34,797 nt of DNA from Alistipes sp. (lineage in GTDB: Bacteria > Bacteroidota > Bacteroidia > Bacteroidales > Rikenellaceae). A program made the position numbers and the translations under genes. Under the pieces are notes generated by a model, which worked only from the letters and a program-made list of their open reading frames with translations, had not been told where the DNA came from and searched no databases. Positions within the stretch are counted from its first letter, which is position 1; each line of letters starts with the position of its first letter. Positions 1 through 10,208 of this stretch are shown here, piece after piece. The stretch spans positions 1 through 34,797 of the forward strand of contig JAGAMA010000009.1 of the NCBI GenBank assembly GCA_017624955.1. Reading direction: 5' to 3'.

Positions 1-1045
1 GACCCTGCTTACCCTTGAGCGAGTCCGAAAGCGACTTCAACGGACGGTTCGACTCGTTCTTCACGGCATTGCTCTTACGCGAGTTATCCAGCAGCGAATC
101 GACAGCCTCCTGCAACATACGCTTCTCATTACGCAGGATCACATCCGGAGCCTTGATCTCGATCAGACGCTTCAGACGGTTGTTGCGGATGATCACGCGA
201 CGATACAGATCGTTCAGATCCGACGTGGCGAAACGACCACCATCCAGCGGCACGAGCGGGCGCAGTTCGGGCGGAATCACCGGAATCACGCTCAGCACCA
301 TCCACTCGGGACGGTTCTCATCACGCGATGCGCGGAACATCTCCACGACGTTCAACTGCTTCAGGGCCTCGGCCTTACGCTGCTGCGAGGTCTCGCGCGA
401 AGCGCGGTCACGCAGCTGGTACGACATCGTATCGAGGTCTACCTGCTTCAGCAGCGTCAGCACAGCCTCGGCACCCATCTGGGCGATGAACTTGTTCGGA
501 TCCTCATCGGGCAGCTGCTGGTTACCCTTCGGCAGTGCGTCGATGACATCCATATACTCCTTCTCCGACAGCGTAGCCAGACGCTCGATGCCCTGCTCCT
601 GCGCAGCACCGGCCTGAATAACTACATAACGCTCGTAGTAGATAATCGACTCCAGCTTCTTCGACGGAATACCCAGCAGGTAACCGATCTTCGAGGGGAG
701 CGACTTGAAATACCAAATGTGTACTACCGGCACCACGAGCGAGATGTGACCCATACGCTCGCGACGTACCTTCTTCTCGGTCACCTCCACACCGCAACGG
801 TCGCAGACGATGCCCTTATAACGGATACGCTTGTACTTACCGCAGTGGCACTCGTAGTCCTTCACCGGGCCGAAAATACGCTCGCAGAAGAGACCGTCGC
901 GCTCGGGTTTGTAGGTACGGTAGTTGATGGTCTCCGGCTTCAGCACCTCACCGCTCGACTGGGCCAGAATCTCTTCGGGCGAAGCCAGACCGATCGAAAT
1001 CGTGTTGTAACCGTGATTCGATTTATTGTCTTTGGTAAATGACAT
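1..1045 (-). CDS. rpoC: RNA polymerase subunit beta' (partial, N-terminal 348 residues)
   Basis: This is the amino-terminal part of the beta' subunit of DNA-dependent RNA polymerase; the rest lies beyond the left edge of the window. The reading frame from the ATG at 1045-1043 begins [14 protein letters not shown]. It carries the N-terminal zinc-binding cysteines at about residues 66, 68, 81 and 84 (CHCGKYKRI, then CDRCGVEV), followed by the clamp segment with [20 protein letters not shown], typical of RpoC. The start is supported by a purine-rich stretch (AAAGAG) just upstream and by its position 37 bp after the rpoB stop, the usual rpoB-rpoC order. It should be co-transcribed with rpoB. Identity is secure; only the C-terminal portion cannot be inspected. 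Confidence 0.97.
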   Translation of the reverse strand, partial: MSFTKDNKSNHGYNTISIGLASPEEILAQSSGEVLKPETINYRTYKPERDGLFCERIFGPVKDYECHCGKYKRIRYKGIVCDRCGVEVTEKKVRRERMGHISLVVPVVHIWYFKSLPSKIGYLLGIPSKKLESIIYYERYVVIQAGAAQEQGIERLATLSEKEYMDVIDALPKGNQQLPDEDPNKFIAQMGAEAVLTLLKQVDLDTMSYQLRDRASRETSQQRKAEALKQLNVVEMFRASRDENRPEWMVLSVIPVIPPELRPLVPLDGGRFATSDLNDLYRRVIIRNNRLKRLIEIKAPDVILRNEKRMLQEAVDSLLDNSRKSNAVKNESNRPLKSLSDSLKGKQG

Positions 1046-1082
1046 ATCTCTTTTTCAGTTTTTACTGTTCAACTTATATACC

Positions 1083-4000
1083 TTACTCGAGTTTGACCGA
1101 AAGTGCCAGACCACGCAGCTCGTGCAGCAGCACGTTCATAGCCTCCGGGATACCCGGCTTGGGCAGGTTCTCACCCTTGACGATCGCCTCGTAAGCCTTG
1201 GCACGACCCATCACGTCATCCGACTTGATGGTCAGGATCTCCTGCAGGATGTTGGCGGCACCGAAGCCCTCGAGTGCCCAAACCTCCATCTCACCAAAAC
1301 GCTGACCACCGAACTGTGCCTTACCACCGAGCGGCTGCTGCGTAATGAGCGAGTAGGGACCGATCGAACGAGCGTGCATCTTATCATCGATCATGTGACC
1401 GAGCTTGAGCATGTAGATCACACCCACCGTAGCAGGCTGGTCGAACATCTCACCCGTACCACCGTCGTAGAGATAGGTGCGACCGCTGTGCGGGATACCC
1501 GCCTCGGCCGTGTACTCGTTGATCTGGTCAAGCGAAGCACCGTCGAAGATCGGCGTAGCGAACTTCATACCCAGCTCGCGACCGGCCCAACCGAGCACCG
1601 TCTCGTAGATCTGACCGAGGTTCATTCGCGAAGGCACACCCAGCGGGTTCAAGCAGATATCCACGATCGAACCATCCTCCAGGAAGGGCATATCCTCATC
1701 GCGTACGATCTTGGCAACGATACCCTTGTTACCGTGGCGACCGGCCATCTTATCACCCACCTTCAGCTTACGCTTCTTGGCGATGTAAACCTTGGCCATC
1801 TGGATCACACCCGTCTGCGGCAGCTCGTCACCATTCGTGAGGTTGTACTTCTCACGCTTGATCGCTGCATCGGCCTTCTTCCACTCGATGATGTAGTTGT
1901 TGATCGTCTTCTCAATCAGGTCGTCGGTGTGCTCGTCGCCCGTCCACTTGCAGGGACCCAGGCTCAGATAACCCGACATAACACCCGTCTTCTCGTCGAT
2001 AACGCGCTTGCCGATCTCCTCCAGCATCTTCTGCGAGAACTTCTGACCGGCACCGTAGAGCTCGACACCGAAGTAGTCGTAGATACCCTGCGTCGTCTTG
2101 CCCTGCAAGAGCGTCCAAAGCTTCTGTACCAGACGCTTCGTCAGCTCGGCAACCTGCTGTGCAAAACGCTCGTCGAGCTTCTCGAGCTGGGCCTTCTCGG
2201 CCGTCTTGCCCTTCTTCGACGAATCCTTGTTGGCACGGCTGTAGAGCTTCGTATCGATTACCACACCGTGCAGCGAGGGCTGTGCCTTGAGCGAAGCATC
2301 CTTCACATCACCGGCCTTGTCGCCAAAGATGGCGCGCAGCAGCTTCTCCTCCGGCGAGGGATCGCTCTCACCCTTCGGGGTGATCTTACCGATCATGATA
2401 TCGCCCGGATTCACCACCGCACCGATGCGGATGATACCGTTGGCATCGAGATCCTTCGTGGCTTCCTCGCTCACGTTCGGAATATCCGACGTCAGCTCCT
2501 CGACACCGCGCTTCGTCTCGCGAACCTCCATGATATACTCATCGACGTGTACCGACGTGAAGAGGTCCTCACGCTGGATACGCTCCGAGATCACGATAGC
2601 ATCCTCGAAGTTGTAACCCTTCCAGGGCATGAATGCCACCTTCAGGTTGCGACCCAGTGCCAACTCGCCCTTCTCGGTCGAGTAGCCCTCCGTCAGGATC
2701 TGGCCCTTGGTTACCTTGTCGCCCGTCAGGACGGTCGGCGTCAGGGTGATCGACGTATTCTGGTTCGTACGACGGTAGCGGGGAAGCTCGTAGGTCGTAA
2801 CCTCCGGCTCGAACGAGGCCAAAATCTCGTCCTCCGTGCGGTCGTACTTGATCTGAATCTTCGTAGCGTCGGCAAAGACCACCTCACCGGTGCCCTCGGC
2901 TACGATCTGAATGCGGCTGTCGGATACCATATCCTTCTCCATACCCGTACCGACGATCGGAGCCTCGGTCGTCACAAGGGGCACAGCCTGGCGCATCATG
3001 TTCGATCCCATCAGCGCACGGTTAGCATCATCGTGCTCGAGGAAAGGAATGAGCGATGCAGCCACCGATGCGATCTGGTTCGGAGCTACGTCCATCAGAT
3101 CTACATCCTGGGCCGTTACCACGGGGAAGTCGGCACCCTCACGCGCCTTGATACGCTCGGGCTGCAGGAAGTTACCCTCGTCGTCAATCGGCATGTTCGA
3201 CTGAGCAACGATCTTGCCCTCCTCCTCCTCGGCCGTATAGTAGCTGACGTGCGAGTTGTCCATGTCGATCTTGCCGTTCTCTACCGTGCGGTAGGGGGTC
3301 TCGATGAAGCCCATGGGCGAGATCTTGGCATAGACGCAGAGCGACGAGATCAGACCGATGTTGGGACCCTCAGGCGACTCGATCGGGCAAAGACGACCGT
3401 AGTGCGTGTAGTGTACGTCTCGCACCTCGAAACCGGCGCGATCACGCGACAGACCACCGGGACCCAGGGCCGACAGACGACGCTTGTGCGTGATCTCGGC
3501 CAGCGGGTTGATCTGGTCCATGAACTGCGAGAGCTGCGACGTACCGAAGAACGAGTTGATGACCGACGACAAAGTCTTGGCGTTGATCAGCTCCACGGGG
3601 GTGAAGACCTCGTTATCGCGAACGTTCATGCGCTCACGGATCGTGCGTGCCATACGCACAAAACCGATCGAGAACTGATTCGAGAGCTGCTCGCCCACCG
3701 TGCGTACACGACGGTTCGACAGGTGGTCGATATCATCGACCTCGGCCTTCGAGTTGATCAGCTGAATCAGGTATTTGATGATCGCGATGATATCCTCGCG
3801 TGTCAGCGTGCGGATCGCCGGATCAATCTCCATGTTGAGCTTCTTGTTGATACGGTAGCGACCAACATCGCCCAGGTCGTAACGCTTATCCGAGAAGAAG
3901 AGCTTCTCGATCACGTCACGAGCCGTCGCCTCATCAGGCGGCTCCGAAGCGCGCAGCTGTCTGTAGATGTAGACCACGGCCTCCTTCTCGGAGTTGCAGG

Positions 4001-4946
4001 GGTCCTTCTGGAGCGTGTTGTAGATGATCGAGAAGTCGATACCCGAAGCATTCTCCTTGTGCAGCAGAATCGACTTCGTGCCGCTCTCCAGGATCTGCTC
4101 GATGTGATCCTCCTCGAGCACCGTCTCGCGATCTACGATCACGTTGTTACGCTCGATCGAGACAACCTCACCCGTATCCTCATCGACGAAGTCCTCGACC
4201 CAGGTCGTCAGGACGCGCGCTGCGAGCTTGCGACCTACGGCCTTCTTCAGGTTCGTCTTCGTCACCTTTACCTCATCGGCCAGGTCGAAGATCTCGAGAA
4301 TCTGCTGGTCAGCCTCGAAACCGATTGCACGCAACAGCGTCGTTACGGGCAACTTCTTCTTACGGTCGATGTAAGCATACATCACGTTGTTGATATCCGT
4401 GGCGAACTCGATCCACGAACCCTTGAACGGGATGATACGCGCCGAATAGAGCTTCGTACCGTTCGTGTGCATGCTCTGGCCGAAGAATACACCCGGCGAG
4501 CGGTGCAGCTGCGAAACGATCACGCGCTCGGCACCATTGATGACAAACGTACCACGCTCGGTCATGTAGGGAATCTGGCCGAAGTAAACGTCCTGTACCT
4601 GCACGCCGAAATCCTCGTGCTCGTCGTCCGTACAGTAGAGCTTCAGCTTCGCCTTGAGGGGTACGCTGTACGTCAGACCGCGCTCCAGACACTCCTCGAT
4701 CGTGTAGCGGGGCGGGTCAATGTAGTAATCGATAAACTCCAGAACGAAGTTGTTCCGGGTGTCCGTGATCGGGAAGTTCTCCTGGAAGACCTTGTACAGC
4801 CCCTCGTTTTTACGATTCTCGGCCGTCGTGTCCATCTGGAAGAAGTCACGGAACGATTTGAGCTGCACCTCCAGCAGATCGGGATAAGGCACCCGATTCT
4901 TCACGGTGGAGAAGCTCGTTCTTGTTTGTTTGTTAGATGTGGACAT
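1083..4946 (-). CDS. rpoB: RNA polymerase subunit beta
   Basis: This 1287-residue protein is the complete beta subunit of RNA polymerase, which with beta' forms the catalytic core. The length fits Bacteroidetes RpoB. Around residues 465-500 it has the rifampicin-binding region with [18 protein letters not shown] then LSALGPGG, so the Asp, His and Ser positions most often changed in resistant mutants carry the usual sensitive residues. Farther on are GRHGNKG and the C-terminal [20 protein letters not shown], which contacts beta'. The start [12 protein letters not shown] at 4946 is the first ATG of the frame and is followed directly by conserved sequence. The gene is separated from rplL by an unusually long 647-bp gap with a terminator-like hairpin and three short repeats. 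I found no TAnnTTTG promoter in that gap on this strand, so expression probably depends on read-through. Confidence 0.98.
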   Translation of the reverse strand: MSTSNKQTRTSFSTVKNRVPYPDLLEVQLKSFRDFFQMDTTAENRKNEGLYKVFQENFPITDTRNNFVLEFIDYYIDPPRYTIEECLERGLTYSVPLKAKLKLYCTDDEHEDFGVQVQDVYFGQIPYMTERGTFVINGAERVIVSQLHRSPGVFFGQSMHTNGTKLYSARIIPFKGSWIEFATDINNVMYAYIDRKKKLPVTTLLRAIGFEADQQILEIFDLADEVKVTKTNLKKAVGRKLAARVLTTWVEDFVDEDTGEVVSIERNNVIVDRETVLEEDHIEQILESGTKSILLHKENASGIDFSIIYNTLQKDPCNSEKEAVVYIYRQLRASEPPDEATARDVIEKLFFSDKRYDLGDVGRYRINKKLNMEIDPAIRTLTREDIIAIIKYLIQLINSKAEVDDIDHLSNRRVRTVGEQLSNQFSIGFVRMARTIRERMNVRDNEVFTPVELINAKTLSSVINSFFGTSQLSQFMDQINPLAEITHKRRLSALGPGGLSRDRAGFEVRDVHYTHYGRLCPIESPEGPNIGLISSLCVYAKISPMGFIETPYRTVENGKIDMDNSHVSYYTAEEEEGKIVAQSNMPIDDEGNFLQPERIKAREGADFPVVTAQDVDLMDVAPNQIASVAASLIPFLEHDDANRALMGSNMMRQAVPLVTTEAPIVGTGMEKDMVSDSRIQIVAEGTGEVVFADATKIQIKYDRTEDEILASFEPEVTTYELPRYRRTNQNTSITLTPTVLTGDKVTKGQILTEGYSTEKGELALGRNLKVAFMPWKGYNFEDAIVISERIQREDLFTSVHVDEYIMEVRETKRGVEELTSDIPNVSEEATKDLDANGIIRIGAVVNPGDIMIGKITPKGESDPSPEEKLLRAIFGDKAGDVKDASLKAQPSLHGVVIDTKLYSRANKDSSKKGKTAEKAQLEKLDERFAQQVAELTKRLVQKLWTLLQGKTTQGIYDYFGVELYGAGQKFSQKMLEEIGKRVIDEKTGVMSGYLSLGPCKWTGDEHTDDLIEKTINNYIIEWKKADAAIKREKYNLTNGDELPQTGVIQMAKVYIAKKRKLKVGDKMAGRHGNKGIVAKIVRDEDMPFLEDGSIVDICLNPLGVPSRMNLGQIYETVLGWAGRELGMKFATPIFDGASLDQINEYTAEAGIPHSGRTYLYDGGTGEMFDQPATVGVIYMLKLGHMIDDKMHARSIGPYSLITQQPLGGKAQFGGQRFGEMEVWALEGFGAANILQEILTIKSDDVMGRAKAYEAIVKGENLPKPGIPEAMNVLLHELRGLALSVKLE

Positions 4947-5052
4947 CGGTTATTAACCTAATTTTTTGCGATCACCCAACCGCTGTTTCATGGTCGGTGA
5001 CCCATAACTTACCTTTGGGGAAATATCGTTTGTCGCCCTGATGCCGGCCTAT

Positions 5053-5077
5053 AGAGCCCGATGACGGGATTCACTCT
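5053..5077 (-). repeat. Intergenic hairpin repeat, copy 1 of 3
   Basis: A 25-base unit found three times between rplL and rpoB. Read on the plus strand it has stem pieces AGAG and CCCG, a four-base loop ATGA, then CGGG, a five-base bulge ATTCA and CTCT. The outer (AGAG/CTCT) and inner (CCCG/CGGG) stems are preserved in all copies. Here the fourth loop base is A. Copies 1 and 2 also share the next bases, GCAAC. The function is unknown. Confidence 0.8.
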
Positions 5078-5168
5078 GCAACCGATAAGATGCCCTATGG
5101 CGACGTTGCGTGACCGTTTCGGGAAAGAGCCTTCAAAAACCCTCCTCCTCATGACACCGCCGGTTCCC

Positions 5169-5193
5169 AGAGCCCGATGCCGGGGTTCACTCT
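5169..5193 (-). repeat. Intergenic hairpin repeat, copy 2 of 3
   Basis: Second copy of the 25-base hairpin unit, 116 bases after copy 1. It differs from copy 1 at only two positions: the last loop base (C instead of A) and the first base of the bulge (G instead of A). All paired bases are kept. It is followed by GCAAC like copy 1, then by the palindrome-like CGCGTTG. Confidence 0.8.
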
Positions 5194-5241
5194 GCAACGC
5201 GTTGTGTCCGGTCGTTTTGTGATGAGCACCTCCTCAATGCA

Positions 5242-5266
5242 AGAGCCCGATGGCGGGATTCACTCT
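5242..5266 (-). repeat. Intergenic hairpin repeat, copy 3 of 3
   Basis: Third copy, 73 bases after copy 2. It differs from copy 1 only at the last loop base (G). The three copies therefore vary only in the loop and the bulge, which is the pattern expected if the paired bases are what is conserved. Confidence 0.8.
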
Positions 5267-5514
5267 TACGATTCAGGAGCCGCTTCTCACACGAATAATC
5301 CGTTGTGCTCCGACCTCCGCCTGCGCCCTTTCCCCATTGCAGCGCAACATCGTTCGGCCACCCCCGTCTTATCCGCGGAATGCTCCCGAGCAAAAACACT
5401 CATTTTGAGCGATTTGCGGGAGCAATTTCAGAGTCATCACACCTTTCCGAATTTCCAAATACGAGGCCTCATTCTTCACATTGGCCCCCTCGCTTGGCAC
5501 CCGGGGTGTTTAGA

Positions 5515-5555
5515 CCAAGAAAAGGTATAGGGCTTACCTGGTAAGCCACTATACC
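5515..5555 (-). terminator. Terminator or attenuator after rplL
   Basis: On the minus strand a near-perfect hairpin of about 15 pairs (arms 5524-5538 and 5540-5555, one bulged base) is followed by TTTTCTT. It begins about 40 bases after the rplL stop. It has the form of an intrinsic terminator placed between rplL and rpoB. In Escherichia coli a partial terminator in the same place lowers rpoBC relative to ribosomal protein transcription; the same role is inferred here. Confidence 0.8.
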
Positions 5556-5593
5556 TGTTTCTGAGTTTGGCGTGCTTATAGCAGCCTGAAGAA

Positions 5594-5968
5594 TTACTTC
5601 AGCTCTACCTCTGCACCAGCCTCCTCGAGCGAGCTCTTCAGAGCCTCAGCCTCCTCCTTCGAGATACCCTCCTTGATAGCCTTCGGAGCAGCATCTACGA
5701 GAGCCTTAGCGTCACCCAGCGAGAGACCAGCAGCCTCCTTAACGGCCTTGATCACCTGGAGCTTAGCCTGACCGGCGCTCTTCAGAATAACGTCGAACGT
5801 CGTCTTCTCGGCGGGAGCAGCCTCACCAGCAGCTGCGGGAGCAGCTACAGCAACAGCAGCAGCAGCGGGCTCAATGCCGTACTCCTCCTTGAGGATCTGA
5901 GCCAGTTCGTTTACCTCGGTAACCTTCAGGTTAACCAGTTCTTCAGCAAGTTTCTTGATATCTGCCAT
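5594..5968 (-). CDS. rplL: 50S ribosomal protein L7/L12
   Basis: This 124-residue protein is the acidic stalk protein of the large ribosomal subunit, present in several copies on L10, where it recruits and stimulates translation GTPases such as EF-Tu. An N-terminal dimerization helix ([19 protein letters not shown]) is followed by an Ala/Pro-rich hinge near residues 35-53. The conserved C-terminal domain starts at EKTTFDVIL and includes [20 protein letters not shown]. Length and order are normal for the family. It lies 39 bp after rplJ and is followed by the terminator-like hairpin. The start ATG at 5968 is the only sensible one. Confidence 0.98.
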   Translation of the reverse strand: MADIKKLAEELVNLKVTEVNELAQILKEEYGIEPAAAAVAVAAPAAAGEAAPAEKTTFDVILKSAGQAKLQVIKAVKEAAGLSLGDAKALVDAAPKAIKEGISKEEAEALKSSLEEAGAEVELK

Positions 5969-6007
5969 AGTAGTAGATTATTAAAATTTTGTTTGTTTCT
6001 TTTGTGA

Positions 6008-6532
6008 TTAATTGTTTCTCTCCTCGAGCGTCTTTACGAGGCCCGCGATCTTCTGACCTGCAGCACCCTGCAGAGCAGAAATAACATTCTTGGCCGGCGA
6101 CTGGAGCAGTGCGATGATATCGGCAACCAACTCCTCCTTCGACTTAATGTTGCAAAGTGCGTCGATCTTATCGTCACCTACATAGACACAACCCTCGGCG
6201 AAGGCAGCCTTCAGCACGGGCTTGTCCGACTTCTTGCGGAACTCCTTAATGAGTACAGCAGGAGCCTTGGCTACGTTGGTGAACATGATCGAGGTCGGAC
6301 CCTCCAGGGTCTTTACCAAATCAGCATCAGCCTTCTCTACCTTCTCCAGAGCCTTCGTGAAGAGCGTGTTCTTTACAACTACGAGCTTCACGTCGTTCTC
6401 GAAGCACTTGCGACGCAGCGTAGCGGTCTGCTCGGCGTTCAGTGCCTCAATATCGGTGATGTAGAAGTGAGGATAGGCTTCGAGCTGCTCGGCGAGGTTG
6501 TTAATTACAACCAGTTTTTCTTCCTTTGTCAT
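6008..6532 (-). CDS. rplJ: 50S ribosomal protein L10
   Basis: L10 (174 residues) forms the base of the ribosomal stalk, binding 23S rRNA through its N-terminal domain and L7/L12 dimers through its C-terminal helix. Visible family features are the N-terminal KEEKLVVINNLAEQLE helix, VVVKNTLFTKALE near residue 55 and the GPTSIMFT segment. The gene is 18 bp after rplA and 39 bp before rplL. In many bacteria L10 or its complex regulates this unit by binding a leader before rplJ. The 18-bp gap here leaves no room for such a leader directly upstream. Confidence 0.97.
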   Translation of the reverse strand: MTKEEKLVVINNLAEQLEAYPHFYITDIEALNAEQTATLRRKCFENDVKLVVVKNTLFTKALEKVEKADADLVKTLEGPTSIMFTNVAKAPAVLIKEFRKKSDKPVLKAAFAEGCVYVGDDKIDALCNIKSKEELVADIIALLQSPAKNVISALQGAAGQKIAGLVKTLEERNN

Positions 6533-6550
6533 CTCTAACTTTCCTCCCTA

Positions 6551-7249
6551 TTATTTGGTTTCTACTGATTTAGGATCGATCTGCACACCGGGACTCATCG
6601 TGGTCGAGAGATAAATGCTCTTCACATAAGTACCCTTAGCGGCAGCCGGCTTGAGCTTGATAATCGTATTGAGGACCTCCTTCGCGTTCTCCACGATCTG
6701 GTTCTCATTGAACGAAATCTTACCTACCGACGTGTGGACGATACCGAACTTGTCAACCTTGAAGTCGATCTTACCGGCCTTAACGTCCTGAACGGCCTTA
6801 GCAACGTCCATCGTAACCGTACCCGTCTTGGGGTTCGGCATCAAACCGCGGGGACCCAGAATACGACCCAGCGCACCTACCTTACCCATTACGTTCGGCG
6901 TACAGATGATAACGTCAACATCCGTCCAACCGCCCTTGATCTTGTCTACATACTCGTCCAGACCTACAAAGTCAGCACCTGCAGCCTGTGCCTCAGCCTC
7001 CTTCTCGGGGGTGCAGAGTACAAGTACACGCACTACCTTACCGGTACCGTGGGGCAGCGTTACCACGCCACGTACCATCTGGTTCGCCTTACGGGGATCA
7101 ACACCCAGGCGTACATCGACATCTACCGAAGCATCAAATTTCGTGAAAGTGATCTCCTTCAGAAGAGCAGCAGCCTCCGAAAGCTTGTAGGCCTTACCGG
7201 CCTCCACCTTGGCGATGGCGATCTTTTGATTTTTCGTCAACTTACTCAT
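6551..7249 (-). CDS. rplA: 50S ribosomal protein L1
   Basis: L1 (232 residues) binds 23S rRNA at the mobile L1 stalk and helps release deacylated tRNA from the E site. It shows the two-domain L1 pattern with [27 protein letters not shown] near residue 45, the [13 protein letters not shown] motif in the second domain and a C-terminal [10 protein letters not shown]. Length is normal. It starts 7 bp after the rplK stop, so the two genes are almost certainly translated from one message. Confidence 0.98.
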   Translation of the reverse strand: MSKLTKNQKIAIAKVEAGKAYKLSEAAALLKEITFTKFDASVDVDVRLGVDPRKANQMVRGVVTLPHGTGKVVRVLVLCTPEKEAEAQAAGADFVGLDEYVDKIKGGWTDVDVIICTPNVMGKVGALGRILGPRGLMPNPKTGTVTMDVAKAVQDVKAGKIDFKVDKFGIVHTSVGKISFNENQIVENAKEVLNTIIKLKPAAAKGTYVKSIYLSTTMSPGVQIDPKSVETK

Positions 7250-7256
7250 CTTCTAC

Positions 7257-7697
7257 TTAGTTCTTAGGAAATTCACCAACGACACTGATACCCATACTGC
7301 GAGCAGTACCGGCAACCATGCGCATTGCAGACTCAATCGTGAAGCAGTTCATGTCAGGCATCTTGTCCTGAGCAATCTCGCGTACCTGGTCCCACGTTAC
7401 CTGACCCACCTTCTGGCGGTTAGGCTGAGCCGAACCCGTCTGTACGTTGGCTGCTTGCTTGAGCTGAATAGCTACAGGCGGCTGTTTTACAACAAAGTCG
7501 AACGACTTATCGCTGTAAACGGTGATGATGACCGGAAGAACCTTGCCTGCCTTGTCCTGCGTACGAGCATTGAACTGCTTGCAGAAGTCCATAATGTTGA
7601 CTCCCTTAGAACCCAATGCCGGACCTACCGGAGGCGAAGGATTGGCGGCACCACCTTTGATCTGCAATTTAATGAATGCAGCAACCTCTTTTGCCAT
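7257..7697 (-). CDS. rplK: 50S ribosomal protein L11
   Basis: L11 (146 residues) binds the GTPase-associated region of 23S rRNA. The N-terminal domain has [20 protein letters not shown], the proline-rich region to which thiostrepton-type drugs bind together with rRNA. The C-terminal domain ends with [15 protein letters not shown], the usual rRNA-binding segment. Length is normal. It follows nusG by 16 bp. Confidence 0.98.
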   Translation of the reverse strand: MAKEVAAFIKLQIKGGAANPSPPVGPALGSKGVNIMDFCKQFNARTQDKAGKVLPVIITVYSDKSFDFVVKQPPVAIQLKQAANVQTGSAQPNRQKVGQVTWDQVREIAQDKMPDMNCFTIESAMRMVAGTARSMGISVVGEFPKN

Positions 7698-7713
7698 AGT
7701 TTTCCTTTGTTAA

Positions 7714-8277
7714 TTATTCTTTTTCTACTTGTGTGAAGCTCAACTCCATCGGAGTCTTGCGCCCGAATATCTTCACCGATACCGTGAGCTTCTTGCGCTC
7801 CATATCGACAGCCTCGATGGTTCCCTGGAAGCTTGAGAAAGGGCCATCGGTGACCTTCACGGCCTCGCCGACGATATAGGTTATTTCGTTCTCCTCCTCC
7901 ATGGCGTTGATCTCATCGACGCGACCGAGAATACGGGCAACCTCTTGTGGACGGAGGGGTGCCGCGTTCATCTTGCGACCATCCTCTTTCGTCTCGCCCA
8001 AGAAACCAAGCACGTTGGGGATATTACGAATTATCATAGGAATCTGGCCTACCAAGGCAGCCTCCACGAGCACATAGCCCGGATACGAGACCTTCTCCTT
8101 AGAGACCTTCTTGCCGTTACGGATCGTGTAATACTTCTCCGTAGGAATCAGTACCTGCGAGATGTAGTCCTCCAAATGAGCAAGGCGTATCTCTTTATCG
8201 AGATACTCCTTTACCTTGGCCTCTTTACCGCCAATGGCTCGAACTACATACCACTCCTTCTTAACCTCACTCATCAC
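7714..8277 (-). CDS. nusG: Transcription termination/antitermination factor NusG
   Basis: NusG binds RNA polymerase and couples it to Rho or to the ribosome. The 187-residue protein has an N-terminal NGN domain (EWYVVRAIGGKEAKVKEYL) and a C-terminal KOW domain near residues 135-165 (VGEAVKVTDGPFSSFQGTIEAVD). Two Met codons stand next to each other at the start (8277 and 8274); either could initiate. It is 11 bp downstream of secE in the common secE-nusG-rplK order. Confidence 0.97.
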   Translation of the reverse strand: MMSEVKKEWYVVRAIGGKEAKVKEYLDKEIRLAHLEDYISQVLIPTEKYYTIRNGKKVSKEKVSYPGYVLVEAALVGQIPMIIRNIPNVLGFLGETKEDGRKMNAAPLRPQEVARILGRVDEINAMEEENEITYIVGEAVKVTDGPFSSFQGTIEAVDMERKKLTVSVKIFGRKTPMELSFTQVEKE

Positions 8278-8288
8278 TTTAGCGACGA

Positions 8289-8480
8289 TTACAGATTACC
8301 GAGCGTCTTGTAGATAAACTCCATCATGTTCTCGAACGTCAAGTCCATTGCCAACACGACAACAGCAAAAATGGCCGAAGCCACCATCACGACGATCGTC
8401 GAACTTTGCAGCTGCGCGAACGAAGGCCACGTCACCTTGTTCACCAGCTCGTTGTACGATTCTTTGATGTATTTCAGCAT
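8289..8480 (-). CDS. secE: Preprotein translocase subunit SecE
   Basis: A 63-residue single-span form of SecE, the small subunit of the SecYEG inner-membrane channel. An amphipathic N-terminal part (MLKYIKESYNELVNKVTWPSFAQLQ) carries the family VTWPS motif and is followed by one hydrophobic segment at about residues 28-46 (STIVVMVASAIFAVVVLAM). The short length is normal outside enterobacteria. It lies between tRNA-Trp and nusG. Confidence 0.96.
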   Translation of the reverse strand: MLKYIKESYNELVNKVTWPSFAQLQSSTIVVMVASAIFAVVVLAMDLTFENMMEFIYKTLGNL

Positions 8481-8500
8481 ACTTATTTCCTTTTTTATCT

Positions 8501-8574
8501 TGGCAGGAGCAGAGAGATTCGAACTCCCATCAACGGTTTTGGAGACCGCTATTCTACCCTTGAACTATGCTCCT
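8501..8574 (-). tRNA. tRNA-Trp (anticodon CCA)
   Basis: A full cloverleaf can be drawn: acceptor AGGAGCA pairs with TGCTCCT, D stem GTTC with GAAT, anticodon loop CTCCAAA (anticodon CCA), and T arm with TTCGAAT. The body is 71 bases and the 3' CCA is encoded. It lies between tuf and secE, as in many bacteria. Confidence 0.96.
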
Positions 8575-8576
8575 AA

Positions 8577-8610
8577 AAGTGAGAAGCGGTGCGGTTTAAC
8601 ACCGCTTCTC
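8577..8610 (-). terminator. Hairpin between tuf and tRNA-Trp
   Basis: A perfect 11-pair stem (8581-8591 with 8600-8610) with an eight-base loop follows the tuf stop by about 20 bases. On the minus strand it is followed by ACTTTTAGG, a short U tract that runs into the tRNA-Trp 5' end. It may be a weak terminator that reduces transcription into secE-nusG or a processing signal for release of the tRNA. The U tract is short, so full termination is unlikely. Confidence 0.6.
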
Positions 8611-8629
8611 GATTATTTTGAGTCGTGTA

Positions 8630-9817
8630 TTACTCAACGATCTCGATGATCTGACCGGCACCTACCGTACGACCACCCTCGCGGATAGCGAAACGGAGAC
8701 CCTCGTTCAGAGCGACGGGATAGATCAGCGTAACGGTGATCGTTACGTGGTCACCCGGCATCACCATATCAACACCTGCGGGCAGAGCAACCTCACCGGT
8801 TACGTCCATCGTACGCAGATAGAACTGGGGACGATACTTGTTGTGGAACGGCGTGTGACGGCCACCCTCCTCCTTCTTCAGGATATAAACCTCAGCCTTG
8901 AACTGGGTGTGGGGCTTAATCGAGCCGGGCTTGGCAACTACCATACCACGCTTAACCTCCTTCTTGTCGATACCGCGGAGCAGCAGACCTACGTTGTCAC
9001 CTGCCTCACCCTCATCGAGGAGCTTGCGGAACATCTCAACACCCGTACAGGTCGACGTCAGCGACTTCTCACCCAGACCGATGATCTCAACGGGATCACC
9101 AACGTGGATAATACCAGTCTCGATACGGCCCGTTACTACGGTACCACGACCGGTGATCGAGAATACGTCCTCAACCGGCATCAGGAAGGGCTTCTCATTC
9201 TCACGAGCGGGGATCGGAATGTACTCATCAACATTGTTCATGAGCTCCATGATCTTCTCCTCCCACTGGGGCTCGCCATTCAGACCACCAAGCGCCGAAC
9301 CGCGGATGATGGGAGCGTTGTCACCGTCGAAGTCATACTTCGAGAGCAGGTCGCGAACCTCCATCTCAACCAGGTCAAGCATCTCGGGATCGTCAACCAT
9401 ATCGCACTTGTTCAGGAAGACAACGATGCGGGGAACGTTCACCTGCTTAGCCAGCAGAACGTGCTCGTTCGTCTGGGGCATCGGACCGTCCGTTGCAGCT
9501 ACTACGAGGATGGCACCGTCCATCTGGGCAGCACCCGTTACCATGTTCTTAACGTAGTCGGCGTGACCCGGGCAGTCAACGTGAGCATAGTGACGACCGG
9601 CGGTCTGATACTCAACGTGCGAGGTGTTGATCGTAATACCACGCTCCTTCTCCTCGGGGGCGTTGTCGATCGAGTCAAACGAACGGAGCTCCGACAGACC
9701 ATTCTTAGCCAGAACAGTCGTGATGGCAGCCGTCAGCGTCGTCTTACCGTGGTCTACGTGACCGATGGTACCGATGTTCACGTGCGGTTTCGAACGGTCA
9801 AATTTTTCTTTTGCCAT
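8630..9817 (-). CDS. tuf: Elongation factor Tu
   Basis: EF-Tu (395 residues) carries aminoacyl-tRNA to the ribosomal A site as a GTP complex. GTPase motifs are visible: GHVDHGKT at residues 19-26 (P-loop), DCPGHADY (switch II) and NKCDM (guanine specificity), followed by beta-barrel domains 2 and 3 ending at [10 protein letters not shown]. Length is normal. It lies downstream of three tRNA genes and upstream of tRNA-Trp. No second tuf copy is in the window. Confidence 0.98.
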   Translation of the reverse strand: MAKEKFDRSKPHVNIGTIGHVDHGKTTLTAAITTVLAKNGLSELRSFDSIDNAPEEKERGITINTSHVEYQTAGRHYAHVDCPGHADYVKNMVTGAAQMDGAILVVAATDGPMPQTNEHVLLAKQVNVPRIVVFLNKCDMVDDPEMLDLVEMEVRDLLSKYDFDGDNAPIIRGSALGGLNGEPQWEEKIMELMNNVDEYIPIPARENEKPFLMPVEDVFSITGRGTVVTGRIETGIIHVGDPVEIIGLGEKSLTSTCTGVEMFRKLLDEGEAGDNVGLLLRGIDKKEVKRGMVVAKPGSIKPHTQFKAEVYILKKEEGGRHTPFHNKYRPQFYLRTMDVTGEVALPAGVDMVMPGDHVTITVTLIYPVALNEGLRFAIREGGRTVGAGQIIEIVE

Positions 9818-9902
9818 AGTTGTATAAGTTTTAAAGTATTATAAAAGTTCTTCTTTATCAAATTATGCCGGGCATCGAGTCCTGAGACCCAACCCCCGAC
9901 TT

Positions 9903-9978
9903 TGGAGCGGAAGACGAGGCTCAAACTCGCGACCCTTAGCTTGGAAGGCTAATGCTCTATCAACTGAGCTACTTCCGC
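9903..9978 (-). tRNA. tRNA-Gly (anticodon TCC)
   Basis: The acceptor GCGGAAG pairs with CTTCCGC. The D arm reads AGCTCAGTTGATAGAGC and the anticodon loop CTTCCAA gives anticodon TCC. The T arm contains TTTGAGC. The discriminator is T and the CCA end is encoded. Confidence 0.96.
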
Positions 9979-10059
9979 AAAAACATACCGCATCAGAGCA
10001 GTATTTCCTCATTCGGCGAGCGAAATCGGACATTGCAACTCCAATCGGTACTCTAAAAG

Positions 10060-10142
10060 TGGGAAGTGATGGATTCGAACCACCGAAGGTAAAAACCAGC
10101 AGATTTACAGTCTGCCCCATTTGGCCACTCTGGTAACTTCCC
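10060..10142 (-). tRNA. tRNA-Tyr (anticodon GTA)
   Basis: An 83-base class II tRNA with acceptor GGGAAGT/ACTTCCC, anticodon loop CTGTAAA (anticodon GTA), a long variable arm and T loop TTCGAAT. The discriminator is A. The next bases are CTT, so CCA must be added after transcription, unlike the tRNA-Gly beside it. Confidence 0.96.
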
Positions 10143-10176
10143 TTATTTGCTCACGAGGTTTGGTCTATCTTCCAAG

Positions 10177-10185
10177 CCCCCCCCC
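10177..10185. repeat. C9 homopolymer between tRNA-Tyr and tRNA-Thr
   Basis: Nine consecutive C on the plus strand in the spacer between two tRNA genes. It is one of three nine-base C/G runs in the window; the others are at 16074-16082 and 32103-32111. No function is proposed here. Confidence 0.9.
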
Positions 10186-10208
10186 TCTCGTTCAAGCCTC
10201 CTCGATTG

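Noticed and set aside
1026-4961. A 1311-codon open frame on the plus strand opposite rpoB
   Set aside because: It mirrors the codon bias of rpoB on the other strand, has no family features, and rpoB is certain. The same applies to the long frames opposite SusC, SusD, tuf and eno.
5009-5399. Short minus-strand frames in the rplL-rpoB gap with a repeated SE-RHRAL segment
   Set aside because: The repeated peptide is only the translation of the 25-base hairpin repeat; no start context or coding pattern supports a gene.
6533-6550. L10 autoregulatory leader before rplJ
   Set aside because: Only 18 bases separate rplA and rplJ, too few for a folded leader.
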